Positions 37,441-48,996 are shown, counted from the first letter of the stretch. The stretch is DNA of 64,000 bases from Plantago ovata (GCA_028274465.1 CM051456.1:6387545-6451544); one strand, 5' to 3'. Notes: generated from the sequence alone by a model not told the origin. A program made the numbers and translations.

Positions 37441-37803
37441 AGAAATGAAATTAAGAATTTGTTTCCATATATTTTGCTTAAGGGTAAAGCTTGGTAAAGG
37501 CCTTATACTACCTAGTAGATATGGATGTTGAGGTTTGGCTCTACATACCTCTCATACTTCTTCAAATTACAGTGCTCCATTTATACATTTCCTCTTAATT
37601 ATATGGTCTTCAATTTGTTAGCTTAGAATCTGTGGATTTGTATGCCTCAAAGTCATTCAACACTTATTCTTTTAGTACATATTTGTCACTATCACTATTA
37701 TATTGCTTTTAAGCTTTGAATTACAATCCATTTTACACCTCCTCTTTACCTAACCACAACATTCGAATCTTACATGTCAAACAAACCAACATGAACTAGC
37801 TTG

Positions 37804-37810
37804 TATAAAT
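37804..37810 (+). promoter_or_regulatory. TATA box of laccase 2
   Basis: TATAAAT 90 bases before the ATG, conserved with laccase 1. Confidence 0.75.
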
Positions 37811-37893
37811 AACACTAATAATCAACCAAATTCATCATTCACTTTTTTCTTGAACATACATCAATCACAAAGATTTTGTTTTTACAGCTGAAA

Positions 37894-40014
37894 ATGGCCA
37901 AGAACCAGAACAGAACATGTTCTGGGCTAAGTATTTGTCTCATTTTTGCATTTCTTGCATTGGTCTCTGTTCCATCAGAGGCAGCTGTAAAACAATACCA
38001 GTTCGACGTGAGTTACATAGTCTAATCCGATACATTAAACATGTACTGGATGTGTCTTTTTTCCTTACTGACAGAAACTCTTCTTTCACCATGAAATGAT
38101 GCAGATACAAGTGAAGAATGTGAGCAGACTGTGTCATGAAAAACCAATTGTGACGGTTAATGGGAGATTTCCAGGGCCAACTATCTACGCTAGAGATGGA
38201 GACAGAGTTGTTATCAATGTTACAAACCATGCTCAATATAACATGTCCATTCACTGGTACAGGACTAAATACATTATCCGGTGTATTTGTTCAATACTCC
38301 AATACATAAGAACTGCAATTGCATTAACATCGGGTATTCTTTTAGGCACGGACTGAAGCAATACAGAAATGGGTGGGCAGATGGACCTGCATATATAACG
38401 CAGTGTCCCATCCAAACCGGGAATAGCTATGTGTATGACTTCAATGTAACAGGGCAAAGAGGCACATTGTGGTGGCATGCACATATTCTTTGGCTAAGGG
38501 CTACTGTTTATGGTGCAATTGTTATCATGCCTAAACAAGGCACACCTTTCCCTTTTCCTCAACCTGAAAGAGAGGAACTAATCTTATTCGGTGAGTTCTG
38601 CTAATCAAGTTAACATACTACTATATTTACGACTTTTAGTTCTTTTATTCAACGTCTATCTGTTTCGCAGGAGAATGGTGGAATGCAGATGTTGAGCAGG
38701 TGGAAAAGCAAGGAAACACCATGGGGTTACCACCAAACATGTCGGATGCACATACCATCAATGGAAAGCCCGGACCATTGTTTCCGTGTTCTGAGAAACG
38801 TACGTAACCATATAAAAAACAACACTTCACAATAAACATGACCTGCTTATTAATTTCTTGAACTTATTTATGTTTCAGACACATTTGCAATGGAAGTTGA
38901 ACAAGGAAAAACATATCTCCTAAGGCTTATCAATGCTGCCCTCAATGATGAACTATTTTTCTCCATAGCCGGTCACAACATGACAGTAGTTGAAATTGAC
39001 GCAGTATACACCAAACCATTTTCGACTCAAGCTCTACTAATTGCGCCTGGCCAGACTACAAATGTCTTAGTCCGAGCCAATAAAACCCCGGGCCGTTACT
39101 TCATGGCAGCTAGGCCTTTCATGGATGTGCCGCTTGCGATAGACAACAAAACTGCCACAGCCATATTGCAATACAAAGGCATCCCCAACACTGTCAACCC
39201 TATGCTACCTCACTTACCTGCACCCAATGATACAAAATTCGCCCTTGATTATGAAAACAAGCTGAAGAGCTTAAATTCTCCACAGTATCCGGCAAATGTA
39301 CCCTTGAAAGTTGACAGGAACCTTTTCTACACAGTAGGGCTAGGAATGAACGCATGCCCCTCGTGTGTCAACGGAACGAGATTAACTGCTTCGTTGAACA
39401 ATATCTCATTTGTGATGCCTCAAGTTGGACTCCTCCAAGCACACTACTTCAACATCTCAGGCGTTTACACAACAAATTTCCCAGACAAGCCACCTACACC
39501 ATTCAACTACACAGGGGCACCATTAACAGCTAATCTTAAGACCTCAGTGGGGACAAGGCTAAGCAAGATCAAATTCAACTCCACAGTTGAGTTAGTAATT
39601 CAAGACACGAATTTGCTGAGCGTTGAGTCACATCCATTTCATCTCCATGGATACAATTTTTTCGTCATGGGAACAGGAACCGGAAACTTCAACCCTGCTA
39701 AGGATCCAGCAAAGTATAATTTGGTAGATCCACCAGAAAGGAACACAGTGGGAGTTCCAACTGGTGGATGGGCCTCTATAAGATTCAGAGCTGACAATCC
39801 AGGTATTGTGCTCTCGTTATTTTGTCAAAAAAAAAATTAAGAGATTATTTTACTATATCTCAGATATTTACAAAATTATACAGGTGTTTGGTTCTTCCAT
39901 TGTCACTTGGAACTACACACGGGGTGGGGGCTAAAGACGGCATTTGTGGTAGAAGATGGACCTGCTGCTGATCAGAAAGTCCGTCCTCCACCAAAGGATC
40001 TCCCACCATGCTAA
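37894..40014 (+). CDS. laccase 2 (secreted multi-copper oxidase)
   Basis: Exons 37894-38007, 38105-38256, 38346-38590, 38671-38799, 38879-39802 and 39884-40014 encode 564 residues, each exon equal in length to that of laccase 1. The signal peptide is [17 protein letters not shown]. The copper ligands HWHG, WWHAH, HPFHLHG and HCHLELH are intact, with the same axial Leu. Differences from laccase 1 are scattered, for example [11 protein letters not shown] for [11 protein letters not shown], and [12 protein letters not shown] for [12 protein letters not shown]. Both copies look functional. The upstream region lacks the hAT-like insertion of laccase 1, so regulation may differ. Confidence 0.95.
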
Positions 40015-41920
40015 TTTATTAGCATTGTTTTACAAATTCATTCTTTCCAATCTGTAGCTCTAATTAACTTGTGTACAGTTTGTATGCCTTGATTCATGAA
40101 TGAGGTTACCATGCCTATTTGGTGAGAAGAGCGAAAAAGGAAAAGCTCAGTCTATATTGTTTGAAAATGTAATTGTTATCCCAATAAATGAAATTTGAAA
40201 TGTTTCTATGATCCATCCTGTTAGTTAATTAATTAATTCGATACTGAACATGATGTATTAGGTGTTTCTTGGATTAAGCCTGAAACTACATTTAGCATTG
40301 TCTTGTCACACATCATTCCAGCTAGCACTAACTGCGTTCTCGTTAATTTCGGGGGATGAAAGAGAGCAGGAAAAGTACCTGAAGACAAGACCATGCTGCT
40401 CAAACAATGACACCATTCCAGAATAATTAGAAGTTTTAGTCACCATCCTCCAGATTTCCTGCACACTCAGAGTGAAACAAACAGGCCTACAAGCCAGGTG
40501 AAGTACCGGTACAACAAACATAGATACAAAAGCAACTAACTAAACCAAATGATTCAGTTTTATGATTACTTGCGTAAGAAATCCGTTCAGTTTTTTACCA
40601 TACTTATGTCTGATTCTGACTAGAAGCTCACTAGCCAACTCTCAACATAATTTCTTTAAAGGGATCAGCTTCCCTTAAAAAATCTGCACGTTTCTCATCC
40701 TCCAAATACCATCTATAACCATCCCAAGCACAGCATCTCTAACTTGACCACACCTGTTTTATGCTGAGACATGCTAAACTACATATCTATCCAGTTTTAA
40801 ATTTAAATCACCCTGCAGTACTATAGCTAGGCTAGAGAAACTTGTATGATGATTATTTCTACTTGTGTCCCATTCACACACGCAAATTTAATTAAGCTAC
40901 TGAAGAAATATATTGAAACATGCAGAACAAACCTTTCAGATGGACAACAAATGGATTATGGCATTACTTATATAAATACATGCAAACAATGTCCTTTCTT
41001 CTCAATATATTGCCCCGGTAATCCGCAGGCCTATAACCATGCAGAAAAACCTTTCTGTTGGACAAAATTTACATTTCGTATCGGGTTGGCTACAGAAACT
41101 TGGGCTCATGTGATCATCATTATATTTCAGAAGTTTGTTATTTATTGGGCTTGTGTGGATGATTATAACTAATGTTGAGGACAACATGGTGTTTTAATTT
41201 ATTAATAGAGATGAGTCTGAGGTCAAAGGAAATGTTGTTTTCCCTTGGTGATAATGAGCAGACTGTTAAATAGGGACAAGGAGGAAGTTGAAAGGTTGTG
41301 AGGATCATGAGTAAATTCTTAAGTACTCATTCAAGATGCATGTAAAAAAGTATGAAGAGATACTAGTTTATATAGTTTCTGTCTCCCTCTAAAGTATGAA
41401 ATAGTAGTTTATGTCTATTTCTAAACTCTAAAGTATGAAGATAGTTTATATAGTGGTTGAAGATAATTAAAGTATTAGACCTCTCAATATGCATGCATGC
41501 CTAAACTATAGTAGTTGATATAGCTTGGTTGTAGGTATTAATGTCTTCAAACAATTTGCAGCCATGCGTTGAGGCCTGCATGCTCTTCATTGGTTCAAAG
41601 TTGGTTCACTACTTTCCCTCTTACTTGTACATTACTTGCCCTCTTTATTGATTCAAAGTTACCAAGGGCAGCAGGAGGCTGCTGGATCAGTTTAGTCAGA
41701 AGAACATATCTCCTTGGTGTTCCAAACTATTCAACACAATGCATATATATAGAGCTATAAGATTTACAGCTTCTCATTAGTTTTTAGATTAATTAATAGG
41801 ACTCATCCATATTGATCGATCAAATGGTTTAGTGCATGCAGATGCAGTAAATAAGAGAACTAAAAGTGACTTTTTTTTTTTTTTTTTTTTAATAAATTGA
41901 ATAAAAACACTTTCCATTCA
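40015..41920. other. intergenic downstream of laccase 2
   Basis: No gene is supported; open frames are short and without family resemblance. A poly-T run is at 41871-41890. From about 41940 the sequence is homologous to about 45690 onward, the 3' flank of the F-box duplication. Confidence 0.5.
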
Positions 41921-42162
41921 TCAACTGAAAATAAAAGAGATACAGAAGCAGTACTGAAGATCCCTAGATTATTTCTCACTTGTAGGGGATAAGTTCAAAA
42001 ACCTTATCAAATTGTATATGTAAGGACAAATACATGACAGAAAACTGAAATACTCTCAGCTGAACACGAAAATTAGTGTAGAAGGAACAACCAGCAGAAG
42101 CGAAATCATGATCATCAGAAATTTATTTCGGTTTAAAAAAAAATGATCACCAGATATTGAAG

Positions 42163-43871
42163 TCAAACCAGAGGTGATTCTGGTTCTCGAACACCTTGCC
42201 ATATGAAATGCAATCGAATCTGGCCTTTGATATCTTCAATAGATGAAGTGTCCACTGGATTTCCCAACGGAATTATCCTCCACTCGTTGAGATTTTCATC
42301 CAATTGCTCCATTTTAACTTTCTCGAGACCATACATGAGACACAAACTTTGCACAGGGTTGTTGAGGTCCATTGGCTTGTTTTCTTGGTTACTGTTGTAC
42401 TTGTCTTTGTTATGCATAAAAGAAGTATCATATGAGCATCAGCATCATATATATGTCAGCCTCCTTCATGTAGTAATCGTCTAGAGTAATGAATCTAGGA
42501 CGACAACATTGATATAAACCACCCAAAAGACGGTAAGTATTCTTCACACATGATGACTTTTCAATATTGGGAACCTCAAATTGCGCTTTCTTGAATTTAC
42601 ATCCCTGATTAAATTCTAAATACTTGAGTGATTTGCTTGAAATCTGTATTTCTTCATAGCCAGGAAACTGATGGAGTGTTAAATTCTCAATGCAAGGAAA
42701 CAAAGACGAGAGCTGATTAAGAAAGTAATCATCAATCTCCACGGTGTGCAAAGTTAAAGAGACAAGGCCAGAACAGAGTACTCTTCCCGTAACGATCTTG
42801 CATTTGGAAACAAATAGTTTAGTCAAGGTTATGTTTTGAAAGCCGGAACCGGAAGTCAAAGCCGGACACCCAATAAAAGGTTGGACCGGGTCAGATAGCA
42901 GTTTTGAGCCGGGTTGAGTCGGTATAGCATATGAAAAATATATATATGTGTACCGTGTACATATAATATCCTATTTTTCATAATAAAAATAAAAGTAATT
43001 GTTACTAAAATAGCAAAATTTCATATTCTGATATAAATGATGTCTATTAAAACTTAGAATATAACTCAACAACTCAATTATATTATTATTAAGGAAGCAA
43101 AGAATTTTAATGAATGAGTAACTACAAAATATCAAAATCAAGAAAGCAAAGAACTTTAAGTCTTTAATAGCTAAGTTTCGTGTGTTTTGTCCATTCCGTC
43201 TTTGGTATTTTGCAAAAAGGGCCAAAATTTTGATTTTTTTGACAAAAATGACCAAAAACCGAAAAAACCGCCAGTTCTCGGTTCACCGTCTTTGACCGGT
43301 TCTTGCCCGGTTCCAGGCTTCCACCGGTTTTACGGGGTGCCGGCTTGATAGCAGCTTTTTGTGTGTTTTTGAGCCGGCCATACTTCGGTTGGCGGCCGAA
43401 CCGGTCGAACCCGTTTTAAAAAGCATAAACCATAGGTATACATATCGACACGCACGAAGCTCATTCAACCCCAAATCAAAGAGCCTGCAATCACTTCATC
43501 GGCTAGCATTGCACCATCTTTACCATTATAATCTTTCAAGACCAGCACGAGGCTACGTATTGGCATATTCGAATCCTTATACCTCTGAGGGTTTTCCTGA
43601 CAAAAGTTGGGAAGTTTCTCTATTCCCGATATTGAAATTGATGCGCGAGAACAAGGTCCGGTCTGGTACACCAAGCAGAGTACCATGATTTGCACAATGT
43701 GCAGGTTCGAGAAACCTCTTTTAACACTCTGTATGGGTTGAAATTGTTTACAGAAACAAGGTTTGAAGAGCCCATTAGGAAATATTGTATTCGGTGGATG
43801 ATTTCTTCATGTAAATCAAATTCAAATTCTAATGAAGAGTCACCATTTTTTCTCCAGGAAGAGAGAGCCAA
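42163..43871 (-). pseudogene. F-box/LRR pseudogene (left copy of a tandem pair)
   Basis: Closely related to the intact gene at 45887-47275. It starts MALSSWRKNGDSS and keeps the F-box region (LHEEIIHRIQYFL, LKEVSRTCTLCKSWYSAW). Lesions in gene order: a CAG-to-TAG nonsense change at 43620-43622; a one-base deletion near 43586-43592; a 572 bp transposon at 42842-43413; loss of about 245 bases near 42566 (NIEK joined to SSCVKN), where the intact copy has TTGAAAAGT at both borders of the missing piece; and a further break near 42425. The last frame runs eight codons past the stop of the intact copy, suggesting that stop is itself a later change. The upstream flank (44820-45250) matches that of the intact gene. 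Confidence 0.9.
42842..43413. mobile_element. non-autonomous hAT-like element inside the F-box pseudogene
   Basis: 572 bases bounded by TTTTGAAA (42834-42841) and TTTTAAAA (43414-43421), an 8 bp near-duplication. The ends are rich in CCGG (GCCGGAACCGG on the left, GAACCGGTCGAACCCG on the right) and the centre is AT-rich. The intact paralogue lacks it. About 25-30 bases of the target seem lost or rewritten beside it. Confidence 0.65.
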
Positions 43872-43932
43872 TAGCTATGACTCCTATGAATATAACTGTA
43901 TATAGTATACATAATGTTAAGGAAATATTTTA

Positions 43933-44062
43933 GGCTAGTGATATAGCCAGAGCTAAAATTACTAATACCAGAGCAATTTACTTTTTAAAAACACTAATCA
44001 TTCCTAAAATTGCACAAATTGCTCTGGCATTAGTAATTTTAACTCTGGCTATATCACTAGCC
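43933..44062. mobile_element. 130 bp MITE nested in the Pack-MULE
   Basis: Perfect terminal inverted repeats GGCTAGTGATATAGCCAGAG and its inverse, flanked by the perfect 9 bp repeat AATATTTTA (43924-43932 and 44063-44071). The duplicated bases belong to the Pack-MULE left end, so this inserted later. Confidence 0.9.
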
Positions 44063-44304
44063 AATATTTTATTTTGCACTGAAACCTTTTCTGTGTTTTT
44101 CAAAATGCACTTGAATCTTTGTTTTATTTCAAATTGCACTGAAACTTTTCACAAAAATTTTCAACTTGCACAAACGTTTAACGGTGTTAAAGTTTCTGTT
44201 AGTTAACCTTATCTTTTTTCAAACTACACGCAAACCTTTATAAAATAATCAAAAAATTCCAAATAATTAAACTATTCAATTTAATTGTTTTTTCATTCCT
44301 ACAT

Positions 44305-44517
44305 GAACTTCCAGATGATAAATGGTTTTGTTCTGATGCCTGCACCAAGATTTATAGTGCACTCCAAACTCTAGCTTCTAGCGGACCTGAGACGATTCCA
44401 AATTCAGGGTCATCTATCTACCTTATTCAAGAAGCATCCAGCAGCTCTAAGTTACAAGTCCAGTATTGATACCCAATGGTGCATCTTGAGTGGCAAAAGT
44501 CGCTCCTCTATGATTTG
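44305..44517 (+). pseudogene. captured PHD-finger/GNAT-type gene fragment
   Basis: Reads ELPDDKWFCSDACTKIYSAL, then QTLASSGPETIPNSGSS and a stop after KLQVQY. Shifting frame continues DTQWCILSGKSRSS. The pattern (KWFC..xC..I..AL, then xxWxILSGKSR) matches plant PHD-finger/acetyltransferase-like proteins of the IDM1 type, downstream half of the PHD finger and the following linker. Family recognition is from memory. Stops and a frame change show it is non-coding now. Confidence 0.6.
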
Positions 44518-44819
44518 GTATTAAATTGAATAGTTTAATTATTTGGAATTTTTTAATTTTTTTTTCTTGTGTAATTTGAAATTTTTAACAAAGATTTACG
44601 TGTAATTTGAAAAAACGAAAAGGTTAACTAACGGAAACTTTAACACCGTTAAACGTTCGTGCAAATTGAAAATTTTAGTGAAAAGTTTCGGTGCAATTTG
44701 GAACAAAACAAAGGCTCAAGTGCATTTTGAAAAACACATAAAAGGTTCGGTGCAAAATGAAAATTTTCCTAATGTTAATATACTGATCCAAGATTACTAG
44801 TACTGCAGTATTTCACTTC

Positions 44820-45260
44820 ACTTGTATGCTTTGCAGACCAAATACTAACTTGGGGTTTTATTAATCACTTTGTAGAAAATTATATTCATTTTTTAGGCTA
44901 AAAAACTATAGTGCAGGGAATAGTATAAACAACACATACAACAACAATCACTAACTTAAACGATTTCGAAGAAGTATCAGTTAAAGTCATATATTCAGTG
45001 ATCAACATATCATCAGTACAGAAACAGAATGTTTGGATTCTTAGAACTTTCGAAATGATTCTGTATATGTATCCCTTATCAGTGTTGATTTGAATAGCCA
45101 TGAAAAATTAAGAAGAATAATAGTATAAGATTATTTCTGACAATCTTACCTGAATATTACACCATTTTCTTCAACGCTGGTGGGTAGTCGGTACATGATT
45201 TTGAAACGATGGGTTACAGTAGAAGGAAAATTGAAGAATCCTCTCGTCACCGGAGAGACC
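44820..45260 (-). other. duplicated leader region of the F-box pseudogene
   Basis: Homologous to 47285-47960 upstream of the intact gene (shared TTGTATGCTTTGCAGA, AGAATGTTTGGATTC and CTTACCTGAATATTA), with one repeat unit instead of three. The donor-like CAGGTAAGATTG at about 45144-45155 (minus) is conserved. Confidence 0.75.
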
Positions 45261-45886
45261 AAACTAGACCAAACTTAGAACAACTTTAACCCTTAAACTC
45301 TATGAATGAGTTTAGGGGATCTGAAAGTAAAGCATTATGTAATTTTAAGTGAAGATGACTGGTTTAGACATGTTTGTGCAGATGGAGATGTGTCATACAA
45401 AATAGAAGTACCATAGACTTTCTGCATAATAATTAAGCATCAAAAGCATCTTGTACATGTTATTACGAGTTCCTCATAGCCAATATATATATGAGAGAGA
45501 TTAAATTTAAAAAAAAAAAAAACGAAGAAGAAGATAGTAGTTCAACATGTTGCGGGCTATGCAGCTCTAGTAAAATAATATAATGATAATCATCACCCTG
45601 ATCAAATGTCAAATCAAACCTCTGGAGGAACTTGGGCGAAAAATTCAAGAGACACAGTAGATATAATATCATAATCTTATCAAATTGTTTCTCACAGCAA
45701 AAAATTCAGAAGCAGTGTAGAGGGATAAGTTCAAAACCTTATCAAATTGTATATGCAAGGACAAATACATGAAAGAAAACTGAAATACTCTCAGCTGAAC
45801 ACGAAAATTAGTTTAGAAGGAACAACCAGCAGAAGCGAAATCATGATCATCAGATATTAAAGTCAGACCAGAGGTGGTTCTGGTTC

Positions 45887-47275
45887 TCAAACACCTCGCC
45901 ATATGAAATGACATCGGATCTGGCCTTTGATATATCGATCAGATGAAGTGTCCAATGGATTTCCCAACGGAATGGTCCTCCACTCCTTGAGATTTTCATC
46001 AAAGTGCTCCATGTTAACTTTCTCGAGACCATACATGAGACACAAACTTTGCACAGGGTTGTTGAGGTCCATTGGCTTGTTTTCTTGGTTACTGTTGTAC
46101 TTGTCTTTGTTATTCAGAAAAGAAATAGTACCAGATATGAGCTTCAGCATCTTATAGGTGTCAGTCTTCGTGTAGCAATCGTCTAGAGTAATGAATCTAG
46201 GACGGCAACATTGAAATAAACCACCCAAAAGACAGGCAGTATTCTTCACACATGATGACTTTTCAAGAATTAGCTTCAGATTCTCAACGACAGGTGGTGT
46301 GGGAAGACAAGGTAGATCTCTCTGGAAAACAATATCGCCCTTTATAAATATAATACGCAGATATATTTTGGATCCGCTCAATTCTGTCAAAAACTTTCTT
46401 AACTCTGGGACCTCAGAAGTACCACGATAAGTAAACCAATTTACATGAGACTCCCACTCCTTCGACTCGGTGCAAAATGACAAGGAAGGGATACACCAAA
46501 CGTCGAATATTAACTTTTCAATATTGGGAACCTCAAATCGCGCTTTCTTGAATTTAGTTCCCTGACGCAATTCTAAATACTTGAGTGATTTGCTTGAAAT
46601 CTGTATGTCTTCATAGCCAGGAGACTGATGGAGCGTTAAATTCTCAATGCAAGGAATCAGAGACAAGAGCTGATTAAGAAATATATCATCAATCTCCACA
46701 GTAACCAGAGTTAAAGAGACAAGGCCAGAACAGAGTACTCTTCCCGTAACGATCTTGCATTTGGAAACAAATAGTTTAGTCAAGGTTGTTGTTTCAAGAA
46801 CTTGGGCAGGTAACGTATATATGTAGCTACCATAGGTATGCGTATGAATGTGGACACGAAGCTCATTCAACCCCAAATTCAAAGAGCCTGCAATCACTTC
46901 ATCGGCTAGCATTGCACCATCTTTACCATTATAATCTTCCGAGACCAGCACGAGGCTACGTATCGGCATATTCGAATCCTTATACCTCTGAATGGTTTTC
47001 CTGGCAAAAGTTGGGAAGTTTCTCTGTTCCCGATATTGAAATTGATGCGCGATAACAAGGTCCGGTCTGGTACACCAAGCAGAGTACCATGATTTGGACA
47101 ATGTGCAGGTTCGAGCAACCTCTTTTAACACTCCGTATGGGATTAAATTGTTTACAGAAACAAGGTTTGAAGAGCCACCGAGGAAATACTGTATTCGGTG
47201 GATGATTTCTTCAGGTAAATCGAATTCAAATTCATCAAAGGGCATTCCATTTTTTCTCCGAGAAGAGAGAGACAT
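45887..47275 (-). CDS. F-box/LRR-type protein (SCF substrate receptor)
   Basis: Single coding exon of 462 residues. The F-box is at about 20-65 (LPEEIIHRIQYFL, LKEVARTCTLSKSWYSAW). Leucine-rich, FBD/F-box-LRR-like segments follow: LTKLFVSKCKIVTGRVL, LVSLTLVTVEIDDIFLNQL, CIENLTLHQSPGYEDIQ, SLKYLELRQG. Such proteins join SKP1-cullin complexes and choose proteins for ubiquitination; the target is unknown. The stop replaces an Arg codon of the left copy, shortening the C-terminus by eight residues. A likely 5' UTR intron (47280-47880) ends in a donor CAG/GTAAGATTCG on the minus strand and carries tandem repeats. Fast-evolving F-box families commonly form tandem copies, as here. Confidence 0.85.
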   Translation of the reverse strand: MSLSSRRKNGMPFDEFEFDLPEEIIHRIQYFLGGSSNLVSVNNLIPYGVLKEVARTCTLSKSWYSAWCTRPDLVIAHQFQYREQRNFPTFARKTIQRYKDSNMPIRSLVLVSEDYNGKDGAMLADEVIAGSLNLGLNELRVHIHTHTYGSYIYTLPAQVLETTTLTKLFVSKCKIVTGRVLCSGLVSLTLVTVEIDDIFLNQLLSLIPCIENLTLHQSPGYEDIQISSKSLKYLELRQGTKFKKARFEVPNIEKLIFDVWCIPSLSFCTESKEWESHVNWFTYRGTSEVPELRKFLTELSGSKIYLRIIFIKGDIVFQRDLPCLPTPPVVENLKLILEKSSCVKNTACLLGGLFQCCRPRFITLDDCYTKTDTYKMLKLISGTISFLNNKDKYNSNQENKPMDLNNPVQSLCLMYGLEKVNMEHFDENLKEWRTIPLGNPLDTSSDRYIKGQIRCHFIWRGV

Positions 47276-47340
47276 AGCTATCAGTATTCACTTCTTTTGT
47301 ATGCTTTGCAGATCAAATACTACTTCAATAGTAGCTAGCA

Positions 47341-47702
47341 TAAACAACACATACAAACTACAACCCTAATTTAAACGATTTCGAAAAAGTATAATTTAAA
47401 TTCATATATTCAGTGCTCAAACATATGATCAATTCAGTAACAGAATGTTTGGATTCGCGAACAACACATTCAAACTACAACCCTAATTTAAATGATTTCA
47501 AAAAAGTATCATTTAAATTCATATTAAAAGCTCAAACATATCATCAATTCAGTAACAGAATGTTTGGATTCTTGAACAACACAATAACACATACAAACTA
47601 CAACCCTAATTTTAAACGATTTCGAAAAAGTTTCACTTAAATTTCATATTGAAAGCTCAAACATATGATCAATTCAGTAACAGAATGTTTGGATTCCTGA
47701 AC
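47341..47702. repeat. three-unit tandem repeat in the F-box gene leader intron
   Basis: Three units of about 115-125 bases share ACTACAACCCTAATTT, GATTTCRAAAAAGT, GCTCAAACATAT and CAGTAACAGAATGTTTGG. The left duplicate (44930-45060) has a single unit, so the array grew after or during the gene duplication. Confidence 0.9.
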
Positions 47703-47880
47703 TTTCGAAATAATTATGTATATGCATCCCTTCTAACTTCGATTCCTGGCTACAAAAATAATTAAAACAGATGAAATACTACTTTCTCCCCTTCTATCTC
47801 GGTCTGTTCTAAAATATATATTTGAATAGCCATGAGAAATTAGGAAGAAAAAGAATGAGAATATTAGTGACGAATCTTAC

Positions 47881-47990
47881 CTGAATATTATGCCGTTTTC
47901 TTCAACGCCGGAGGGTAGTCAGGTACGTAATTTTGAAAAACGGTGGGTTCCGGTAGAAGGAAAGTGAAAATTGAAGGCGAACTAAAGAAG
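47881..47990 (-). other. probable 5' UTR exon of the F-box gene
   Basis: The conserved block ending in a GTAAG donor at 47880 is kept in both copies of the duplication, together with TTCTTCAACGCYGG and TAGTCRGGTAC-like sequence. The transcript start is not determined. Confidence 0.45.
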
Positions 47991-48234
47991 TTTAATTCGT
48001 GGAACACGAATTCAATGACACACAGGAACTCGACCAATCAGAGAGGAGGAGACCAGGAGTGAAAATTCGAAAAAGGGTAGACCAAATGAGATAAAAAAAT
48101 ATATATATTAAACGGCGAAGAAATTTCATTCAAACGCTCGGAGAAAGTACCAAATTACAAGAAAACAAAGTCTCCACCGAGATACAAATTTCTTAACCTC
48201 AATTAAACTCGGGGTTTGTGCGGCTCATTTGCTC

Positions 48235-48816
48235 CTATGTTCGAGATCTCGCCGGGTTGATCCGGTTCAACCGCTTCTCGGAAGCCTATGCGGGACGAAA
48301 CACTGAAAACTCGGAAAAATTTCGGAACCGGGGATTTTTCCGAGTTTTTGACCGGTTAACCCGGGTCAACCCGGGTTTTTAATTAAAAAAAAAAAAGTTT
48401 AGGAGAAATTGGAAAATACTCAAAATAGGATCAGCTAAAAAGTAAAAATGTGATTGTACTTGTTTGAACCTTGAACTTGTTTGTTTGGATCATTGTTATG
48501 TTTGAACCTTGAACTTGTTTGTTTGATTTGAATCATTGTAATGTTTGAAGTTTGAATTTCTTTGTTTGATTTGGATCATTGTAATGTTCTAATGATATGC
48601 TACTATGAGTCTATGAATTTATTTTGGTTTCTATGAGTTTATATGATATTTATGTTTGAATTTTCTATGTCATTTGTTGATAAATATGTATAGTATTTGT
48701 TATATATAATTCTACGTATTTTTTTTCTATTCCGAGACAAATGTCCGAGATGACCCGGGTTGACCCTTCTCAGGAGGTCGTCCGAGATGGCCTCCGAGAC
48801 GAGATCTCAAACATAG
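48235..48816. mobile_element. non-autonomous hAT element (582 bp)
   Basis: Perfect 8 bp target duplication ATTTGCTC at 48227-48234 and 48817-48824. Terminal inverted repeats CTATGTTCGAGATCTCG and CGAGATCTCAAACATAG; GGGTTGACC/GGTCAACCC motifs are subterminal. No transposase. The host sequence on both sides (48110-48230, 48825-48910) reads continuously once the element is removed and looks like an older repeat. Confidence 0.85.
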
Positions 48817-48996
48817 ATTTGCTCTCAGTCTCAGCAAATAAATACTTCGAGAGGGGTCTCTACATAACTGTCCTCATCTCGGGTATCATACCTTTGGTTT
48901 GACCCCCGGACATTATAAGATCCTGGCGGTGAGTTTGAAACTCTAAAGATAAAATATTTAGTACTATTCCACAAAACAACTATATATTATTATATA

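Larger units (their letters stand above)
43921..44769. mobile_element. Pack-MULE (849 bp) carrying a host gene fragment
   Basis: Flanked by the perfect 9 bp repeat TAATGTTAA (43912-43920 and 44770-44778). Terminal inverted repeats of about 230 bases (43921-44288 minus the nested insert; 44518-44769) start GGAAA and share TTTTGCACYGAAACC-like, AACGTTTAACGGTGTTAA-like and ACTATTCAATTTAAT blocks. The whole interior (44305-44517) is host-derived coding-like sequence. No transposase. Long inverted repeats, 9 bp duplication and captured gene DNA define a Pack-MULE. Confidence 0.85.
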
